Position numbers and translations under genes: made by a program. A DNA stretch of 64,000 bases. Source: Verrucomicrobiia bacterium (GTDB taxonomy: Bacteria; Verrucomicrobiota; Verrucomicrobiia; Limisphaerales; UBA1100). Below the pieces are notes generated by a model. That model saw only the letters and a program-made list of their open reading frames with translations, was not told the origin of the DNA and did not search any database. The stretch spans positions 70,307 to 134,306 of the forward strand of contig JAAZZB010000006.1 of the NCBI GenBank assembly GCA_014239365.1, read 5' to 3'. Positions 61,488-64,000 of this stretch are shown piece after piece; positions within the stretch are counted from its first letter, which is position 1, and each line of letters starts with the position of its first letter.

Positions 61488-62726
61488 ATGGCGGATTTTT
61501 CGATAAATGGAATAGACTACCGGTTGCCCTCGGGGCCGGTGGCGGTGATTTGCGTGGATGGCTGCGAGGAGGCGTATTTGGATGTGGCGCTGGCACGGGG
61601 CCGGATGCCGCAGTTGGCGCGGATTTTGGACGGCGGCTGGCGCGGGGTGGCTCGCGGGGCGTTGCCTTCGTTTACGAATGTGAATAATGCGGCCATCGTC
61701 ACGGGGGTGCCGCCGGTGGTGACGGGGTTGAGCGGGAATTTCTTTTTAGATCCGGACACGGGCGAAGAGGTGATGATGAATAGCTCGGATTTTTTGCGCT
61801 GCGAAACTTTGCTGGCCGCCGCCGCGCGTGCGGGCCGTACGGTGGCGATGGTGACGGCGAAGGAGAAGCTGCGCGATTTACTTTCGCCGGGGCTCTTTGA
61901 TGAGGGCGTAACGGGGATGGCGTTTTCCGCCGAGAAAGCCGCCGAGGCGCGCGAGGCCACGCATGGCATTGGCGATGTGGAGGCGTTGGCGGGCGACACG
62001 CCTCCTATCTATAGTGGCGAGGCGAGCGTGTATGTGCTGCGCGCGGGCGCGGCTTTGGTGGAAGCGGGCCGCGCGGATTTTTTGTATCTTTCGCTGACGG
62101 ATTATATTCAACACAAATTCGCGCCGGAAGAGGAAGGCGCGCTGGAATTTTACGAAGCCCTCGACGTGCAACTCGGGCGGTTGACGGATCTTGGCTGCCG
62201 CCTCGGCATCACTGCCGACCACGGGATGAACGCCAAATGCCACGCCGACGGCACGCCGCGCGTGATTTATGTGGAGGATGTTTTGCGCGAACAATTTGGC
62301 GACGGTCACAAAGTAATTTGTCCCATCACCGATCCGTACGTTGTGCACCACGGCGCGTTAGGTTCGTACGTGACGGTTCATCTTGCCGACCCAAATCGTG
62401 CCGAAGAAATTGCCGAATGGCTACGCACGCTCGATGGCGTGACGGAAGTGCTGTCCAAAGCCGAAGCGGCGGAGGCATTGGAATTGCCAGCCGACCGGAT
62501 CGGCGACCTCATCGTGATGAGCGCGGCGGATACGGTCGTTGGCCGAAGCCCGGAATATCACGACCTCTCTAAACTGGATCGTCCACTGCGTTCGCACGGC
62601 GGTCGGTTTGAAACGAGGGTGCCGTTTATTTTCTCCGGGCCGCTGAACGCCGAGTACGCGGCAAAGGCTGCGGATGATCCGCGCAATTTTGATGTGTTTG
62701 ATTTTGTGTGTAATGGGATCGAATGA
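61488..62726 (+). CDS. phnA: Phosphonoacetate hydrolase
   Basis: This 412-residue di-zinc enzyme of the alkaline phosphatase superfamily splits phosphonoacetate to acetate and phosphate. The metal ligands and nucleophile are visible: Asp24 in CVDGCEEAYL, Thr63 in SFTNVNNA, the Asp and His of LSLTDYIQHK near residue 200, the Asp-His pair in TADHGMNAKC near 244, and His in LRSHGGRFE near 370. Length and motif order match characterised PhnA. The ATG at 61488 is used; earlier codons run into the operator. It is followed by phnY on the same strand with an inverted repeat between them. Confidence 0.95.
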   Translation: MADFSINGIDYRLPSGPVAVICVDGCEEAYLDVALARGRMPQLARILDGGWRGVARGALPSFTNVNNAAIVTGVPPVVTGLSGNFFLDPDTGEEVMMNSSDFLRCETLLAAAARAGRTVAMVTAKEKLRDLLSPGLFDEGVTGMAFSAEKAAEAREATHGIGDVEALAGDTPPIYSGEASVYVLRAGAALVEAGRADFLYLSLTDYIQHKFAPEEEGALEFYEALDVQLGRLTDLGCRLGITADHGMNAKCHADGTPRVIYVEDVLREQFGDGHKVICPITDPYVVHHGALGSYVTVHLADPNRAEEIAEWLRTLDGVTEVLSKAEAAEALELPADRIGDLIVMSAADTVVGRSPEYHDLSKLDRPLRSHGGRFETRVPFIFSGPLNAEYAAKAADDPRNFDVFDFVCNGIE

Positions 62727-62737
62727 TGATTGAACAA

Positions 62738-62802
62738 GGACTCGCAAGCTCGCCCCTCAAATGAGAGGCGACAGTATAATGGAGGGAGGAGCTTGCGAAT
62801 CC
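62738..62802. repeat. Inverted repeat (CTCGCAAGCTCG family), copy 2
   Basis: GGACTCGCAAGCTCGCCCCT (62738-62758) pairs with GGAGGGAGGAGCTTGCGAAT (62781-62802) with few mismatches. It lies inside the phnA-phnY intergenic space, so it may lower read-through or stabilise the phnA end of the message. It is the same family as 4772-4861. Confidence 0.85.
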
Positions 62803-62831
62803 CTTTACTAGTCCAAAAAAAGAATTTCAAA

Positions 62832-64000
62832 ATGAACGAGACTGAACAAACTAAAATACTGGAACTACCGTGCTACATCGCTGGCGAAGCAGTGGGCGGG
62901 GAATTGCTCGATGTAATTTATCCGTACACCGGCAAGGTGGCGGGGCGTGTGCGGCAGGTGGATGGCGCGGGATTGGAGCGGGCGCTGACGGCGACACAAC
63001 CGGTCGAGCTGACGCGTTGGGCGCGACACGAAATTTTGATCAACGCGCGCGGATTGTTGTCCGACCGCGCGGAGGAATTTGCACAGCTCATTCGCAGCGA
63101 GACGGGACTGTGCATGCGCGAGACGCGTTACGAGGTGGGGCGGACGCAGGATGTGCTGCAGTTCGCGGCGATGGAGGCGCTGAAGGACGACGGCCAGATT
63201 TTTTCGTGTGACATTTCGCCGCAAGGGCAGGCGCGCAAAATTTTTACAATGCGCGAGCCGTTGAAATTAGTGGCGGCCATCACGCCGTTTAATCATCCGC
63301 TCAATCAAGTGGCGCACAAACTTTCGCCGGCCATCGCGGCGGGCGCGCCAGTGATTCTCAAACCCTCGGAGAAAACGCCGCTCACTGCGCTGCGCTTCAC
63401 CGAACTGCTATACGAAGCGGGTCTGCCGCCGGAAATGCTCAGCACGATTGTCGGGCCGCTGGATTCGGTAGTCACGCCGCTCATCGCGGATGATCGCGTG
63501 GAACTGGTGAGCTTCACCGGCAGCGTGGCCATCGGCAAAACGATTTCGCGCACGGCGGGCTACAAAAAACTTTGCCTCGAGCTGGGCGGCAACTCGCCGC
63601 TCATCGTGTTGGACGATGCGGATCTTGAACTCGCCGTGAAACTCGCCGCCGAGGGGTGCTTCCGCAATTCCGGCCAACGCTGCACGGCAGTGAAGCGGCT
63701 GCTCATTCACGAGGCCCTGCTCGGCGAATTTACCGAAGCCTTTGTGGCGAAGCTAGCGGAGTATCCCTGCGGCGATCCCGCCGATGACGCCACGCGCGTG
63801 GGCACGGTCATTGATGAAAATTCCGCCAAGTTGCTGGCGTCGCGCGTGGAAAAAGCCGTGGCCGATGGTGCGCGTGTTTTGGCCGGCGGCAATCGCGAGG
63901 GCGCGTTGCTCGAGCCCACCATCATTGCCGATGTGCCGCGTGATGCGGAGATGGTCGTGCAGGAATCCTTCGGCCCGCTTGCGCCGATTATGCCGGTGAA
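62832..64000 (+). CDS. phnY: Phosphonoacetaldehyde dehydrogenase (cut at right edge)
   Basis: Three hundred and eighty-nine codons are in the window; the rest lies beyond it. The protein is an NAD-dependent aldehyde dehydrogenase: AITPFNHPLNQVAHKLSPAI (cofactor loop) near residue 145, SFTGSVAIGK near 230, the catalytic Glu in LELGGNSPLIVLD near 254 and the catalytic Cys in NSGQRCTAVKR near 285. In characterised pathways PhnY oxidises phosphonoacetaldehyde to phosphonoacetate, the substrate of PhnA, so the two genes form the lower part of 2-aminoethylphosphonate breakdown. A phnW transaminase is expected further downstream or elsewhere. Confidence 0.9.
   Translation, partial: MNETEQTKILELPCYIAGEAVGGELLDVIYPYTGKVAGRVRQVDGAGLERALTATQPVELTRWARHEILINARGLLSDRAEEFAQLIRSETGLCMRETRYEVGRTQDVLQFAAMEALKDDGQIFSCDISPQGQARKIFTMREPLKLVAAITPFNHPLNQVAHKLSPAIAAGAPVILKPSEKTPLTALRFTELLYEAGLPPEMLSTIVGPLDSVVTPLIADDRVELVSFTGSVAIGKTISRTAGYKKLCLELGGNSPLIVLDDADLELAVKLAAEGCFRNSGQRCTAVKRLLIHEALLGEFTEAFVAKLAEYPCGDPADDATRVGTVIDENSAKLLASRVEKAVADGARVLAGGNREGALLEPTIIADVPRDAEMVVQESFGPLAPIMPV

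Overview
The window looks like the chromosome of a Verrucomicrobiota bacterium (Pedosphaera/Limisphaera type, or a close PVC-superphylum relative). The reasons are GC near 60 percent, three secreted sulfatases, two Tat-exported DUF1501 proteins, two giant fusions of beta-propeller, HEAT and cytochrome c domains, several Sel1-repeat proteins, an ECF sigma/FecR pair, Tat-exported Gfo/Idh oxidoreductases and TIM-barrel epimerases, and GTG/TTG starts. No rRNA, tRNA, insertion sequence or CRISPR array was seen. Most genes lie on the minus strand.

Left part, 1-16 kb (minus strand): an LplT-like permease cut by the window edge and a PlsC acyltransferase; a TIM-barrel protein; a dihydroorotate-dehydrogenase-like flavoprotein; and a von Willebrand/Sel1 lipoprotein. 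Then comes a tightly packed lipid operon, 13889 down to 4929: MMPL/RND lipid exporter, class I HMG-CoA-reductase-like enzyme, PlsC acyltransferase, alkyl-DHAP-synthase-like flavoprotein, short-chain reductase, second PlsC acyltransferase, leucyl aminopeptidase. The four central genes overlap or nearly touch and match, step for step, the eukaryotic peroxisomal ether-lipid pathway. I consider this the best candidate for an undescribed system here. A large Sel1 protein follows.

Middle, 16-39 kb: two paralogous Gfo/Idh oxidoreductases, small membrane proteins, a GYF-domain gene broken by a perfect 16-bp tandem duplication, a sulfatase, an orphan hicB flanked by about 105-bp direct repeats, a 1581-residue deacetylase/FG-GAP/propeller/cytochrome fusion with an AT-rich internal insert, Sel1 and leucine-rich-repeat lipoproteins, a HigBA-type toxin-antitoxin pair with a clear promoter and operator, dtd, a MATE-like exporter, ECF sigma plus FecR anti-sigma, and a Y-family polymerase.

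Right part, 39-64 kb: a DsbD-alpha-like protein; an FG-GAP protein interrupted by one in-frame TGA; a sulfatase/S9 peptidase operon; a ThuA/propeller/cytochrome fusion; a VapBC-like pair; ceramidase; a TetR regulator divergent from a haem lipoprotein with a readable promoter and operator; a third sulfatase; RidA without a standard start codon; two DUF1501 proteins; an LRR plus VHL-like protein; and a sialidase. The window ends in a phosphonate catabolism locus: an XylR/AraC-type regulator divergent from phnA (phosphonoacetate hydrolase) and phnY (phosphonoacetaldehyde dehydrogenase, cut by the edge), with a two-site operator between them.

Many intergenic gaps are filled by several families of imperfect inverted repeats of 50-130 bp. 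They often touch stop codons, and several recur within the window.
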